Origin: SHWC01 sp050173345 | Lineage (GTDB): Bacteria > Pseudomonadota > Alphaproteobacteria > UBA828 | DNA: 64,000 nucleotides | Assembly: GCA_050173345.1 (NCBI GenBank) | Contig: JBFXKW010000009.1 | Location: 1 to 64,000 of the forward strand | Direction of reading: 5' to 3' | In this document: positions 1 to 8,423 of the stretch, piece by piece | Layout of the letters: each line of letters starts with the position of its first letter | Position numbering within the stretch: the first letter of the stretch is position 1 | Notes under the pieces: model-generated | Told to the model about the DNA's origin: nothing | What the model saw: only the letters and a program-made list of their open reading frames with translations | Databases searched by the model: none | Made by a program: the position numbers and the translations under genes

Positions 1-48
1 CGAGACCGGGCGGCCGTTGATCCTGATCGAGACCTTGGCGGTCGGCAT
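1..48 (-). CDS. CoxS-type [2Fe-2S] subunit, N-terminal fragment (runs off left edge)
   Basis: Only the first 16 codons are present, reading MPTAKVSIRINGRPVS on the minus strand. This resembles the N-terminal beta-grasp strand of the small iron-sulfur subunit of xanthine dehydrogenase/CO dehydrogenase-type molybdenum hydroxylases. It starts 14 bp after the stop of the CoxL-type gene on the same strand, the usual neighbour of such a subunit. The cluster-binding cysteines lie outside the window, so the call rests on the short sequence and on context. Confidence 0.6.
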   Translation of the reverse strand, partial: MPTAKVSIRINGRPVS

Positions 49-62
49 GGCGCGTCCTCCCC

Positions 63-2429
63 TCACTGGCCGGCTCTGGCGTCTTGAATGGCGCGCCAGA
101 TCTTCTTCGGCGTCATCGGCTGCGTGACCTGGCGCACGCCGAGAGGCCAGACCGCGTCGATCACGCCGTTCGCGATGCAGGCGGGCGCGCCGATCGTGCC
201 GGATTCGCCGCCGCCCTTGGCGCCCAAGGGGTTGGACGGCGTCAAGGTGACATGCGATTCGATGCCGAAGGAGGGGATGTCGGTCGTGTGAGGGATCGCA
301 TAGTCCATGAAGGTGCCGGCGAGATACTGGCCGGACGACGGGTCGTAGGCGCATTCCTCCATCAGCGCCTGGCCGATGCCCTGGGTGCAGCCGCCATGCA
401 CCTGGCCCTCGAACACCATCGGGTTGATCACCCGTCCCACATCGTCGACCGCCCAATAGTTCCGCAAGCTCACCTGGCCGGTCTCGGGATCGACGATCAC
501 GACGCAGAGATGCACGGCCGACGGGTAGGTGCAGTCGGTCGGGTCGTAGAACGCGGTCTCCTCGAGGCCGATCTCGAGCCCTTTGGGCCGGTCGCCCGAA
601 TGATAGGCCGCGTTCGCCACGTCGGCGAAGGCGACCTTGCGGTCGGTGCCCTTGACGATGAACGCGCCGTTCTCGATCACGAGGTCGCTGGCCGCGCATT
701 CGAGCATGTGGGCGGCGAGCTTCTTCGCCTTCTCGATGACCCGGTCGCAGGCCTGGACCACCGCCATGCCCGCGGTCGAGAGCGAGCGCGAGCCCCAGGT
801 GCCGATGCCGAACGGCACGCGGTCGGTATCGCCCTCGACCAGGTCGATCTCCTCGATGTCGAGGCCGAGCCGGTCGGCGGCGATCTGCGTCCAGGTGGTG
901 GCATGGGCCTGGCCATGGCTGTGCGAGCCGGCGAACACCGTGACCTTGCCCGAGGGGTGCACGCGCACGCTGGCGACATCGTAGCAGCCGATCTTGGCGC
1001 CGAGGTCGTTCATCATCTTGACCGGGCCGGCGCCCGCCATGTCGAAGAAGCCGCAGATGCCGATGCCCATGCAGACGCCCTGCGCGCGCAGCTTCTTCTG
1101 CTCGGCGCGCAGCACGTCGTAATTGCACAGCGCCTTCATCTTGCGGAACAGCTCGGGCGGGTCGCCCGAGTCGTAGGTGATGCCGATCGCCGTGGTGTAC
1201 GGAATCTTCTCGGGCGGGATCGCGTTCCTCACGCGCAGCTCGAGCGGGTCGATGCCCATCTCCTTCGCGCCGTTCTCGATCAGCCGCTCGACCTGGTAGA
1301 CCGTCTCCGGTCTCCCTGCGCCGCGATAGGCATCGACCGGCGTGGTGTTGGTGTAGACGCCCTTCACCTCGGTGAGGATGCCGGGCACGTCATAGGCGAG
1401 CGAGAGCATGGTGTAGTGGTAGGCGTTGGTGATCGAGGCCTGCCACTGGCTCTCATAGGCACCGAAGGCGGCAAGCGTCTTGAAGCGCATGGCGAGGATC
1501 CGGCCGTCCTTGTCGAACGCCATCTCGCCGGCCGTGTGATGGTCGCGCGCGTGGGTGTCGCCGAGCAGGCACTCGGAGCGCGTGCCGGTCCACTTGACCG
1601 GGCGTAGCGTCTCCATCGCGCCCCACAGCACGAGCGGCTCCTCCGGGTAGTGGTAGAGCTTCATGCCGAAGCCGCCGCCGACATCGGGCGCGATGACGCG
1701 CAGCTTGTGCTCGGGGATGCGCAGCGACTTGGTGAAATATTGCCTGACGATGTGCGGCGCCTGGTGCGTCGTCCACACCGTGTAGCGGTCGTTCATCTCG
1801 TCATAGTGGCCCATATAGGCCCTGGGCTCGATCGGCGAGGCGGTGACCCGGTTGGTCGGCACCTCGAGCCGGGTGACGTGGTGCGCCTTCCTGAACGCCT
1901 CGTCCACCACGTCCCGGTTGCCGTGATGGGTCTCGAGCACCTCGTTGGTGCCGAGCTCGGGGTGGACGAGTGGCGTCTCCGCATCGAGCGCCCTGGCCGT
2001 CACCACGTTGGCGGGCAGCGGCTCGTACTGGACCTCGATCGCCTCGCAGGCATCGAGCGCCTGGTGGCGGTCCTCGGCCACCACCATGGCGACGATCTCG
2101 CCGACGCAGCGCACCACGCCGTCGACGCAGATGAACGGCCGGTTCTTGGTGCGCGCCGGCTTGCCGCTGCGGTCGTTGACCGGCCAGACGCCCTCGGCCT
2201 CGCCATAGCCGGCCTTCACCCAGTCGGCCCCGGTCAGGACGCTGAGCACGCCCGGCATCCGGCGCGCCGCCGCGCTGTCGATCGCCTTGATCCTGGCGTG
2301 CGCATGCGGGCTGCGCACGAAAGCCGCGTGCGCGATCGGCTGCGTCAACTGGACGTCGTCGACGAATTGGCCCCGGCCCGTGAGGAAGCGAAAGTCCTCC
2401 CGGCGCCGGATCGCTTGTCCAACGTACAT
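63..2429 (-). CDS. CoxL-type molybdopterin-binding large subunit of an aerobic Mo-hydroxylase (copy 1)
   Basis: This 788-residue protein belongs to the xanthine dehydrogenase/aldehyde oxidase/CO dehydrogenase large-subunit family, which hydroxylates a substrate with water at a Mo-cytosine-dinucleotide site. The start MYVGQAIRRRED is preceded by GGGAGGGG at good spacing, so a longer upstream reading is rejected. The active-site loop reads AYRGAGR (residues 367-373), the signature of so-called form II CoxL and not the AYRCSFR of true CO dehydrogenase. The C-terminal GAKGGGESGTIG holds the conserved active-site Glu. The natural substrate is therefore unlikely to be CO and cannot be read from the sequence. 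It is followed by a coxS start and is divergent from a GntR regulator, which probably controls it. Confidence 0.9.
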   Translation of the reverse strand: MYVGQAIRRREDFRFLTGRGQFVDDVQLTQPIAHAAFVRSPHAHARIKAIDSAAARRMPGVLSVLTGADWVKAGYGEAEGVWPVNDRSGKPARTKNRPFICVDGVVRCVGEIVAMVVAEDRHQALDACEAIEVQYEPLPANVVTARALDAETPLVHPELGTNEVLETHHGNRDVVDEAFRKAHHVTRLEVPTNRVTASPIEPRAYMGHYDEMNDRYTVWTTHQAPHIVRQYFTKSLRIPEHKLRVIAPDVGGGFGMKLYHYPEEPLVLWGAMETLRPVKWTGTRSECLLGDTHARDHHTAGEMAFDKDGRILAMRFKTLAAFGAYESQWQASITNAYHYTMLSLAYDVPGILTEVKGVYTNTTPVDAYRGAGRPETVYQVERLIENGAKEMGIDPLELRVRNAIPPEKIPYTTAIGITYDSGDPPELFRKMKALCNYDVLRAEQKKLRAQGVCMGIGICGFFDMAGAGPVKMMNDLGAKIGCYDVASVRVHPSGKVTVFAGSHSHGQAHATTWTQIAADRLGLDIEEIDLVEGDTDRVPFGIGTWGSRSLSTAGMAVVQACDRVIEKAKKLAAHMLECAASDLVIENGAFIVKGTDRKVAFADVANAAYHSGDRPKGLEIGLEETAFYDPTDCTYPSAVHLCVVIVDPETGQVSLRNYWAVDDVGRVINPMVFEGQVHGGCTQGIGQALMEECAYDPSSGQYLAGTFMDYAIPHTTDIPSFGIESHVTLTPSNPLGAKGGGESGTIGAPACIANGVIDAVWPLGVRQVTQPMTPKKIWRAIQDARAGQ

Positions 2430-2479
2430 GTGCCCCTCCCTTGCTCGCCGTACGGAGTCGGGCTCTACTCGGCCGGAAA

Positions 2480-2509
2480 TTGTCGACCCCTGGCGAAACC
2501 GTATACAAT
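2480..2509 (+). promoter_or_regulatory. Candidate gntR promoter with a GTATAC operator
   Basis: In the 129-bp gap between the divergent coxL copy 1 and the GntR gene, TTGTCG (2480-2485) and TACAAT (2504-2509) are 18 bp apart and form a plausible sigma-70 promoter toward gntR. The palindrome GTATAC (2501-2506) overlaps the -10 box. The same hexamer occurs at 6306 and 26813, both upstream of catabolic genes. An operator for the adjacent FCD-type GntR protein is inferred, not shown. Confidence 0.4.
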
Positions 2510-2558
2510 CTACAGCCCGAATCCACCAAACGCGAGTCATCCGTCAGGGGTCAGAAAA

Positions 2559-3236
2559 ATGTCCTTGCCGCATCCCGTCCCGAGCCTGCCCGAGGTGGTC
2601 TACGGCCATCTGCGCGACCGCATCCTGAGCGGGCGCTACGCCGCCGGCCAGCCGCTCCGCCAAGAGGAGATCGCGCGCGCGCTCAACGTCAGCCGGGTGC
2701 CGGTGCGCGAAGCCCTGACCCGGCTCGAGAGCGAGGGTCTCGTGCAGCTCCGGCCGCGCCGCGGTTACATGGTGGTGGCGCTCTCGCCGGAAGAGATCCT
2801 GGAGATTTCCGAGATCGCCGAGCGGCTCGAAAGCCTGGCCGCGTGCGAGGCCACGAAGCGCCGCACGCCGGCCGACATCGAGGCGCTCGAAACCATCCTC
2901 GCCGAGATGGACCGGATCGGCGCGCTCGCCCGCACCGGCGATGAGGAGGCGCTCGGCGCCTGGGCCGCCAAGCATCGCGAGTTCCACGCGCGCCTGTTCG
3001 CCATCAGCGGGCGCAAGAGCCTGTGCCGGCTGATCTCGCTGGCGCGCGACCAGCTCGAGCCGCTGGTCCGCGTCGAGATCAGCATGCTCGACTATCTGGA
3101 GCAGGCGCCCGCCGAGCACGCGCGCCTGCTCGACCTGGTGCGCCGCGGCGAAGCCGAGGCAGCCGGCACGCTCGCCGCCGAGCACATCAAGAAGTCCTGC
3201 GAACGCCTGCTCGCGCTCGCGACGCCGGCGCGCTGA
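2559..3236 (+). CDS. GntR family transcriptional regulator, FCD (FadR C-terminal) subfamily
   Basis: The 225-residue protein has a winged helix-turn-helix at about residues 10-75, including VSRVPVREAL, the typical GntR recognition helix. An all-helical FCD ligand domain follows (about 85-215), with acidic and histidine positions (EFHARLF, EHARLLDL, AEHI) that bind a metal and an organic acid in this subfamily. Such regulators usually repress a neighbouring catabolic operon until its acid intermediate binds. The gene is divergent from coxL copy 1. The ATG at 2559 is chosen because it begins the canonical N-terminus; the open frame upstream is antisense to coxL. The effector is unknown. Confidence 0.9.
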   Translation: MSLPHPVPSLPEVVYGHLRDRILSGRYAAGQPLRQEEIARALNVSRVPVREALTRLESEGLVQLRPRRGYMVVALSPEEILEISEIAERLESLAACEATKRRTPADIEALETILAEMDRIGALARTGDEEALGAWAAKHREFHARLFAISGRKSLCRLISLARDQLEPLVRVEISMLDYLEQAPAEHARLLDLVRRGEAEAAGTLAAEHIKKSCERLLALATPAR

Positions 3237-3273
3237 GCGGTCACCAAGTGGGCCAGGCGCGATCAGCCTCCAT

Positions 3274-3402
3274 TGTCATTCCGGCCGCTAGGCGAGCCCG
3301 AAACCCATCGGGTTTCGGGTGCGAGCCTTGCGAGCCGGAAGCCATGACAGGGCGGCACGGGCGGATGTCGAGATGGCTCCCCGCCTTCGCGGGGATGACC
3401 GG
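3274..3402. repeat. Dispersed GC-rich palindromic intergenic repeat (family A-like)
   Basis: The 276-bp gap 3237-3512 has no gene. It holds inverted segments such as CGAAACCCATCGGGTTTCG (about 3299-3317) and CTCCCCGCCTTCGCGGGGA (about 3377-3395), bounded by GTCATTCCG and ATGACCGG. The layout matches the GTCATGCCC...GGCAATGAC elements at 4720, 6962 and 44479, so it is probably a diverged member of one dispersed repeat family. Confidence 0.6.
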
Positions 3403-3512
3403 ACAAGGAGGTTGCGCCTTGAAACCCGATTGAAGCCTAAGCCGCTCCAGGCGGGCGATCCCACTGCCCGCGCTTCCCCCTCCCCCAAGCCACATAAACG
3501 AGCCCTCGCCTC

Positions 3513-4697
3513 ATGCGCCGTTTCCCCCTGCTCGCGCTGATCGCCGCGATCCTGCTCAATTTCTGCATGGGCTCGCTCTATGGCTGGAGCGTGCTGGTCG
3601 CGCCCTTGGAGGAGAGCCTCGGCGCCAGCCGCGCCGCGGTCAGCGCGGTCTATTCGGTCGCCCTCGTCAGCTTCACATTCGGCATGTTCATGGGCGCCGC
3701 GGTGATGCGGCTGGCTGCGATGCCGGTTATGGGCCTCGTGATCTTTGCGGTCGGCGGCGTCGGGCTCGGCCTCGCCGGCCTCGTTGAGAGCTATGGCACG
3801 CTGATGGCAGGCTATGGCGTGCTGTTCGCCTTCGCGGGCGGCGTCAACTACTTCCTCTGCATCGCCGCCGCCAGCACCGATCTGAAGCTGCGCCGCTCCA
3901 TCGCGCTCGGCATAGCCACGGCATCGTTCGCGCTCGGCGGGCTGGTCTGGCCCGGCATCCTGACGCCGCTGCTCGATGCGCTCGGGCCGCATGGCACGCT
4001 CAAGGTGATCGCCGCGGTCCTGCTCGGTGCCGGCCTCGTCGGCGCGCTGCTGCTCTGGCTCTCGGGTGCGCGCGTAGCGAGCGCGGCCGAGACCGGCGAG
4101 GGCGCCTTCCAGAACTTCTTCACCGAGCGGCCGCGCGTCGTGATCGCGATCTGGGTCGGCTTCGTGTTCCTGGCCCTGGGCGGGCTGATGGCGGTGAGCC
4201 ACGCTGCCGGCATCGCCGCCGATTACGGCGTGCCCGCGGGCGAGGCCTATCTCGGCCCGATGCTGTTCAACCTCGGCTATATCGGCGGCGCGCTTTCGGC
4301 CGGTTTCCTGAGCGAGCTGTTCACCGGCAGGCGCGTGCTGATCGGCATGGGCGTGCTCACCGCTGCGCCGCTCTTCCTGCTCTACGCGTTCCCGAGCGGG
4401 CCGATGAGCCTGGTCGCGCTTGCCTGCGTCGGGGCGGCGTTCGGCGCCGGCACCTCGTGCTATCCGGTGACGCTCGTCAGCTACTACGGCCTGCCGCGCA
4501 TGCCCGCGATCTTCGGCCGGGTGTGCACCGGCTATGGCCCCGCCGGGCTCGCCGCGCCGTTCATCGCCGGCCGCCTTCACGACATGCAGGGCAATTACGA
4601 CCTCGCGGTGCTGATCGCCGCGATCGTCGGCGTCGCCGGCCTGCTCGCCAACGCCGCCCTGCCGCGCCGCGCCACGCTCGCCCCGGCGCGGGCGTGA
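3513..4697 (+). CDS. MFS transporter of the OFA (oxalate/formate antiporter-like) family
   Basis: The 394-residue protein has about twelve hydrophobic segments in two six-helix halves, separated by a hydrophilic loop at about residues 190-205. The N-terminal MGSLYGWSVLVAPLEESLG is typical of the oxalate/formate antiporter branch, which moves small carboxylates. It sits between the GntR/Mo-hydroxylase pair and an amidohydrolase, so uptake or exchange of a carboxylate substrate or product is the likely job. The substrate is inferred only at the level of a small organic acid. Confidence 0.85.
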   Translation: MRRFPLLALIAAILLNFCMGSLYGWSVLVAPLEESLGASRAAVSAVYSVALVSFTFGMFMGAAVMRLAAMPVMGLVIFAVGGVGLGLAGLVESYGTLMAGYGVLFAFAGGVNYFLCIAAASTDLKLRRSIALGIATASFALGGLVWPGILTPLLDALGPHGTLKVIAAVLLGAGLVGALLLWLSGARVASAAETGEGAFQNFFTERPRVVIAIWVGFVFLALGGLMAVSHAAGIAADYGVPAGEAYLGPMLFNLGYIGGALSAGFLSELFTGRRVLIGMGVLTAAPLFLLYAFPSGPMSLVALACVGAAFGAGTSCYPVTLVSYYGLPRMPAIFGRVCTGYGPAGLAAPFIAGRLHDMQGNYDLAVLIAAIVGVAGLLANAALPRRATLAPARA

Positions 4698-4719
4698 GGC
4701 GGCCGGGCCTCCTTCCCTG

Positions 4720-4798
4720 TCGTCATGCCCCGGCTTGACCGGGGCATCCAGGCTTCTTCAAGAAAGCTGGATTGCCGGGTCAAGCCCGGCAATGACGA
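4720..4798. repeat. Dispersed palindromic repeat, family A
   Basis: The gap between the convergent MFS and amidohydrolase genes holds CGTCATGCCCCGGCTTGACC followed by GGGGCATCCAGGCTTCTTC, and then the near mirror CTGGATTGCCGGGTC-AAGCCCGGCAATGACG. The element is almost entirely self-complementary and recurs at 6962-7086 and in shorter form at 44479. It may also serve as a convergent-gene transcription stop. Confidence 0.8.
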
Positions 4799-4825
4799 TG
4801 AAGAAAGACGCAGCGTCCCGCCCCG

Positions 4826-6232
4826 CTACTCCGCGGCGCGGCGGGGTGCGGCCTGCTTCTTCATCCAGTCCGGCTTCGAGGCGGCGTGGTCGCGCACATA
4901 GGCCTGGTCGGGCAGGCGCGGGTCGTTCCAGTAGAGCATCGGCTTTTCCCAGGCGTAGATGCTGCGCTCGGGGATCGGCGTCTCGGTGTCGACGAGCGCG
5001 CCGCCCTTCATGATCAGCTTCAGCCGCGCCTTGTCCTGCAGCACCTGGATGTCGGCGAGCGGGTCGCCGTCGACCACCAGGATGTCGGCGTGCTTGCCTT
5101 CCTCGAGCGTGCCGATCTCGTTCTCCATGCCGAGCGTAAAGGCGGCGTTGATGGTGCCCGCCTTCAGCGCATCCATCGCGTTCATGCCGAGATAGTGCAT
5201 CAGGTGCTCCAGCTCGCGCGCATGCCACTCGCCATAAGGCACCGCGCCCTGGCCGCTGTCGGTGCCGGCGATCATCATGACGCCCTCGCGATAGGCCTTG
5301 GCGAGGCCCCGGCTCGCGGCCTCCAGCTCGCGCTTGTAGGCGTCGATCAGGCCTTGCGAGGCGCCGAGCTCGGGCGCCCAGTCGACCGCGTTGGCGAGCA
5401 GCGAGAGCGTCGGGTTGATCGGCGTCTTGTGGCGCACGAAGACGCCGAGCTCCTCGTCGTTGATGAAGGAGGCGTGGATCACCCAGTCGAAGCCGGCCGC
5501 GGCGGCGGCCGCCGCGACCGCGCCGGTGCGCGCATGGATGGTGCATCGCCGCCCGAGCCTATGCGTGGTCTCGGCGATCGCCGCCAGGTCCTCGGGCGCG
5601 AGCGAGCCCCTATTGTCGCGCTCGTGCGCGGCGGTTGGGTCGCCGTCGCCTGCCACCTTGACGATGTCGACGCCGTCCTTCACCTCGCGCCTGACTTCGG
5701 TGATCATCTCGTCGCGCGTGTTGCAGAGCACCGCGAAGGAGGATTGCGGGTGCTCCATCCAGGTCGGCCAGAACGAGCCGATGGCGTTGAAGGTGGTGAT
5801 GTAGCGGCCGGCCGAGGCCATGCGCGGCCCGTCGATCATGCCGCAATTGATCGCGTCCCTGACCGCGACCGAGATGTTCCAGGTCGAGCCCGGGTCGCAG
5901 ATCGCGGTGACGCCCGCGCGCAGGACCTTCTTGGCGTTCCAGGCCGCGCGGATGGCGCGGAACTCGGGGCCGGCATAGAGGTCGAGCTCCTCGGCCGAGA
6001 GGATGTCGCCGTAGGAGACGTGGCAGTGCGCGTCGATCAGGCCGGGCATCACGGTCATCCCGGCGGCATCGACGACCTGGTGCGGGCCGCGCGCGGCGGC
6101 GAACGCCTGGACTGCTTCGGTGCCGCCGAGCTTCGCGATGCGCCCGTCCTCGACGAACAGCGCCTGGTCCTTCCTGGGCGCCGCGCCCGTGCAATCGAGG
6201 ATGGTGCCGCCGGTGATCAAGGTGTTGGCCAT
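4826..6232 (-). CDS. Metal-dependent amidohydrolase, prolidase/imidazolonepropionase-like (paralog A)
   Basis: The 468-residue protein is a TIM-barrel amidohydrolase. The first metal motif is HCH (H69 and H71 in GLIDAHCHVSYGD), followed by single His ligands in TIHART and VIHASF and by the catalytic Asp in IAGTDSGQGAVPYGEWH. This layout matches COG1228-type enzymes that hydrolyse cyclic or linear amides and dipeptides. The ATG at 6232 has GGAG eight bases upstream; the open frame beyond it lies in a repeat. It is paralogous to genes at 23977 and 43135. The substrate is unknown; the context suggests an amide or lactam intermediate of an N-containing compound. Confidence 0.88.
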   Translation of the reverse strand: MANTLITGGTILDCTGAAPRKDQALFVEDGRIAKLGGTEAVQAFAAARGPHQVVDAAGMTVMPGLIDAHCHVSYGDILSAEELDLYAGPEFRAIRAAWNAKKVLRAGVTAICDPGSTWNISVAVRDAINCGMIDGPRMASAGRYITTFNAIGSFWPTWMEHPQSSFAVLCNTRDEMITEVRREVKDGVDIVKVAGDGDPTAAHERDNRGSLAPEDLAAIAETTHRLGRRCTIHARTGAVAAAAAAAGFDWVIHASFINDEELGVFVRHKTPINPTLSLLANAVDWAPELGASQGLIDAYKRELEAASRGLAKAYREGVMMIAGTDSGQGAVPYGEWHARELEHLMHYLGMNAMDALKAGTINAAFTLGMENEIGTLEEGKHADILVVDGDPLADIQVLQDKARLKLIMKGGALVDTETPIPERSIYAWEKPMLYWNDPRLPDQAYVRDHAASKPDWMKKQAAPRRAAE

Positions 6233-6305
6233 GGCTGCCTCCGCGGGGCATGAACGATCGCTCGCGCGCGATCGCGGGTTGTAGGCGTTCCGGAAACTGA
6301 ATAAA

Positions 6306-6311
6306 GTATAC
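6306..6311. promoter_or_regulatory. GTATAC operator candidate upstream of amidohydrolase A
   Basis: This is a short palindrome in an AT-rich patch (AATAAAGTATACATAG) of the 283-bp divergent gap 6233-6515. On the minus strand it gives TATACT, a good -10 box for the amidohydrolase. It is shared with the gntR and alpha/beta-hydrolase promoters. Confidence 0.35.
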
Positions 6312-6370
6312 ATAGCCGAGGAGAGCGGCGCAAAGAGTCTCGGCGCGGTGCCGCGGGTGCGTTTGCTCTC

Positions 6371-6443
6371 ATGCTTCGACAGGCTCAGCATGAGGGAGAA
6401 CTATGGTTCTCGGCCTCGTCCTGAGCCTGTCGAAGGACGAAGG
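6371..6443. repeat. Dispersed inverted repeat, family B
   Basis: CTTCGACAGGCTCAG (6374-6388) is exactly complementary to CTGAGCCTGTCGAAG (6421-6435), with a spacer of about 32 bp. Elements of this composition are common intergenic repeats in high-GC Proteobacteria. It forms most of the leader upstream of the SnoaL-like gene. Confidence 0.75.
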
Positions 6444-6515
6444 ATGAGGCCGTCGAGCCGACGCGCGGCCCGGCGCGCCGAGGATTCGGGCAGGCAGAAC
6501 GAGGGAGAGAGACGG

Positions 6516-6929
6516 ATGAGTCAGGCCGCAGCGAAACTCCATAACCGCGCCGGCGACCAGGCGATCGAGATCGTCGATCGCTGCTGCGCGGCGTTCAACG
6601 CGCACGACGTCGAGGGCATCCTGTCCGATTTCGCCGACGACGCGGTCTGGCTGCTCTCGATCGGGCCGACGCCCGAGGGCCGCCGGCTGGTCGGCAAGGC
6701 GGCGATCGGCGAGGTGCTGCGTAGCCGTTTTCGCGACATCCCGGACATGGCGTGGAAGGTGCACCGCCACTTCGCGAGCGGCAACGTGGTCTGCTCGGAA
6801 TGGACGGTGACCGGCACGCCCAAGAACGGCGCGCCGATCGACTGGCTCGGCATCGACATCTGGGAACTCGACGGCGGCAAGATCGTCAAGAAGGACACCT
6901 ACTGGAAGCAGGTCGTCAAGCCGGCATAG
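6516..6929 (+). CDS. SnoaL-like / nuclear transport factor 2-fold protein
   Basis: The protein has 137 residues and a single cone-shaped alpha+beta NTF2-like domain. The helix DRCCAAFNAHDVEGILSDFA is followed by DDAVW and the closing strands WELDGGKIVKKDTYW, which are typical of SnoaL-like proteins. Family members act as polyketide cyclases, isomerases or small dehydratases, or only bind ligand; the reaction here cannot be read. The start has AGGGAGAGA about six bases upstream. It is divergent from amidohydrolase A, so both may serve the same pathway. Confidence 0.8.
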   Translation: MSQAAAKLHNRAGDQAIEIVDRCCAAFNAHDVEGILSDFADDAVWLLSIGPTPEGRRLVGKAAIGEVLRSRFRDIPDMAWKVHRHFASGNVVCSEWTVTGTPKNGAPIDWLGIDIWELDGGKIVKKDTYWKQVVKPA

Positions 6930-6961
6930 GGAGAGCAGACGAGGGCGCTATCCCACCCTCC

Positions 6962-7086
6962 CGTCGTCATTGCCGGGCTTGACCCGGCCACCGGCGGCCG
7001 CCTCACTCGTCGTCATGCCCGGACTTGATCCGGGCATCCAGGCTCTTTGTGAAGCTGGATTGCCGGGTCAAGCCCGGCAATGACGG
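6962..7086. repeat. Tandem copies of dispersed repeat family A
   Basis: A partial element (GTCATTGCCGGGCTTGACCC) is followed by a complete one (GTCATGCCCGGACTTGATCC ... GGATTGCCGGGTCAAGCCC). The complete copy closely matches the element at 4720-4798. It lies between the convergent SnoaL-like and coxE genes; nothing else is seen in 6930-7117. Confidence 0.8.
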
Positions 7087-7117
7087 AGGTAAAGCTGGAA
7101 GCCGGCATTACGCCACC

Positions 7118-8395
7118 TCACGCCGCCTTGAGGCGCGCGGCGCGGCGCAAGGGCAGCGGCGAGTCGAGCACGGCGAGCAGGTGCGCGAGCCGCTCCAGGC
7201 TGTCGAGATTGTGGATCGGCAGGAAGTGGTCGACGAAGGGCAGCGCCGCGACCAGGCCCTTGGTCAGCGGCTCGAAGCCCGCCATGCCGCCCAAGGGATT
7301 GAGCCAGATCAGCGCGTGGCAGGAGAGCCGCAGCCGCTCCATCTCGCGCGCGAGCAATTGGGTCTCGCCGCGGTCCCAGCCGTCCGAGATGATCAGCACG
7401 AGCGGCCCCTGGCCGAGCACGCGGCGCCCCCAGTCATAGTTGAACGCCTTGAGCGCGGCGCCGATGCGCGTGCCGCCGGCATAGTCCTGGATGCTCGCCG
7501 CGGCGCGGTGCAGCGCGGCGTCGATCTCGCGTTCCTTCAGCGCGTGCGTGATGCGGCTGAGCCGGGTCGAGAAGGCGAACGCCTCGACCCGGCGCGCCTC
7601 GTGGGTCAGCGCGTAGACGAAGGCGAGCAGCACGCGCGCATAGGGCTCCATCGAGCCCGACACGTCGCACAAGACGACGATCGGCCGCGGCTTCTGCCGG
7701 CGCGCGCGGAAGCGTAGCGCCGGGGAGCGCCAGCGCGCCGCCGCCTCGCCCCTCAGCATGCGCCGGAGGTCGAGCCGCGGCCCGCGCGTGGCCCGGCGCA
7801 GCCGGCGCGTGAGGCGCCCGGCAAAGACGAAACGATGGTCGCGCAGGAAGCGCTTGACCGCCTCGAGCTCGGCCTCGCTCATCGCGCCGAAGTCCTTGCG
7901 GCCGAGCGCTTCGGCCGGGCTGTAGCTGGCGCGCTCGACGGTCTCGGCGTCGTCCTCGCCGGCGGCCTCCGCGGGCGCTTGCGCGAGCGCGACGCCCTGC
8001 TTGCCGGCGGCGCTGCCCTGCCGCTCCTCGACCGCGCGCGCCGCCTCGTCGGCGCCCGGCATCACCGGCGTCTCGGCCGCGCCGGCGGCGGGCGGGCGGT
8101 CCGCCTGATAGTGGTGCGGCAGGCGCGAGCGCCTGGCCCGCGTCTCGGGGTCGCGGAAGAACTGGTCGAACGCCATTTCGAACGGCGCGAGGTCGGCCTG
8201 CCGACGCACGAAGATCGCGGCGGCGGCGGCGCGCACGTCCTCGCGGCTCTCGATGCCGACCAGGCCGAGCGCGCGGCCGAGCTCAGCGACCTGCCGCGTC
8301 GTCGCGTTGATGCCGAGCCCGCGCAGCAGCCGGGCGAAGCGCAGCAGGTTGGGCAGCAGATGGCCGGAACCGTCGGCGTTCGGCGGGAGGTTCAT
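7118..8395 (-). CDS. coxE: CoxE-like protein with von Willebrand factor A domain
   Basis: The 425-residue protein has a poorly conserved N-terminal half with Ala/Glu-rich segments and a C-terminal VWA domain. The MIDAS metal site appears as DVSGS at about residue 244, followed by FAFSTRLSRIT, GGTRIGAAL and ISDGWDRGE. In CO dehydrogenase clusters CoxE works with the AAA+ ATPase CoxD to insert sulfur or copper into the Mo centre. It is the last gene of the minus-strand operon starting at 17278. The ATG at 8395 is used; TTG at 8416 is possible, and neither has a strong ribosome site. The matching coxD is 3.3 kb away, separated by two unrelated genes. Confidence 0.88.
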   Translation of the reverse strand: MNLPPNADGSGHLLPNLLRFARLLRGLGINATTRQVAELGRALGLVGIESREDVRAAAAAIFVRRQADLAPFEMAFDQFFRDPETRARRSRLPHHYQADRPPAAGAAETPVMPGADEAARAVEERQGSAAGKQGVALAQAPAEAAGEDDAETVERASYSPAEALGRKDFGAMSEAELEAVKRFLRDHRFVFAGRLTRRLRRATRGPRLDLRRMLRGEAAARWRSPALRFRARRQKPRPIVVLCDVSGSMEPYARVLLAFVYALTHEARRVEAFAFSTRLSRITHALKEREIDAALHRAAASIQDYAGGTRIGAALKAFNYDWGRRVLGQGPLVLIISDGWDRGETQLLAREMERLRLSCHALIWLNPLGGMAGFEPLTKGLVAALPFVDHFLPIHNLDSLERLAHLLAVLDSPLPLRRAARLKAA

Positions 8396-8423
8396 GTCGG
8401 GCGGTCCCGAGGGCAAACGGGCC

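Noticed and set aside
63..2429. Form I CO dehydrogenase large subunit
   Set aside because: The active-site loop is AYRGAGR, not AYRCSFR, so CO oxidation should not be claimed. The second CoxL-type subunit (AYRGFG) likewise fails this test.
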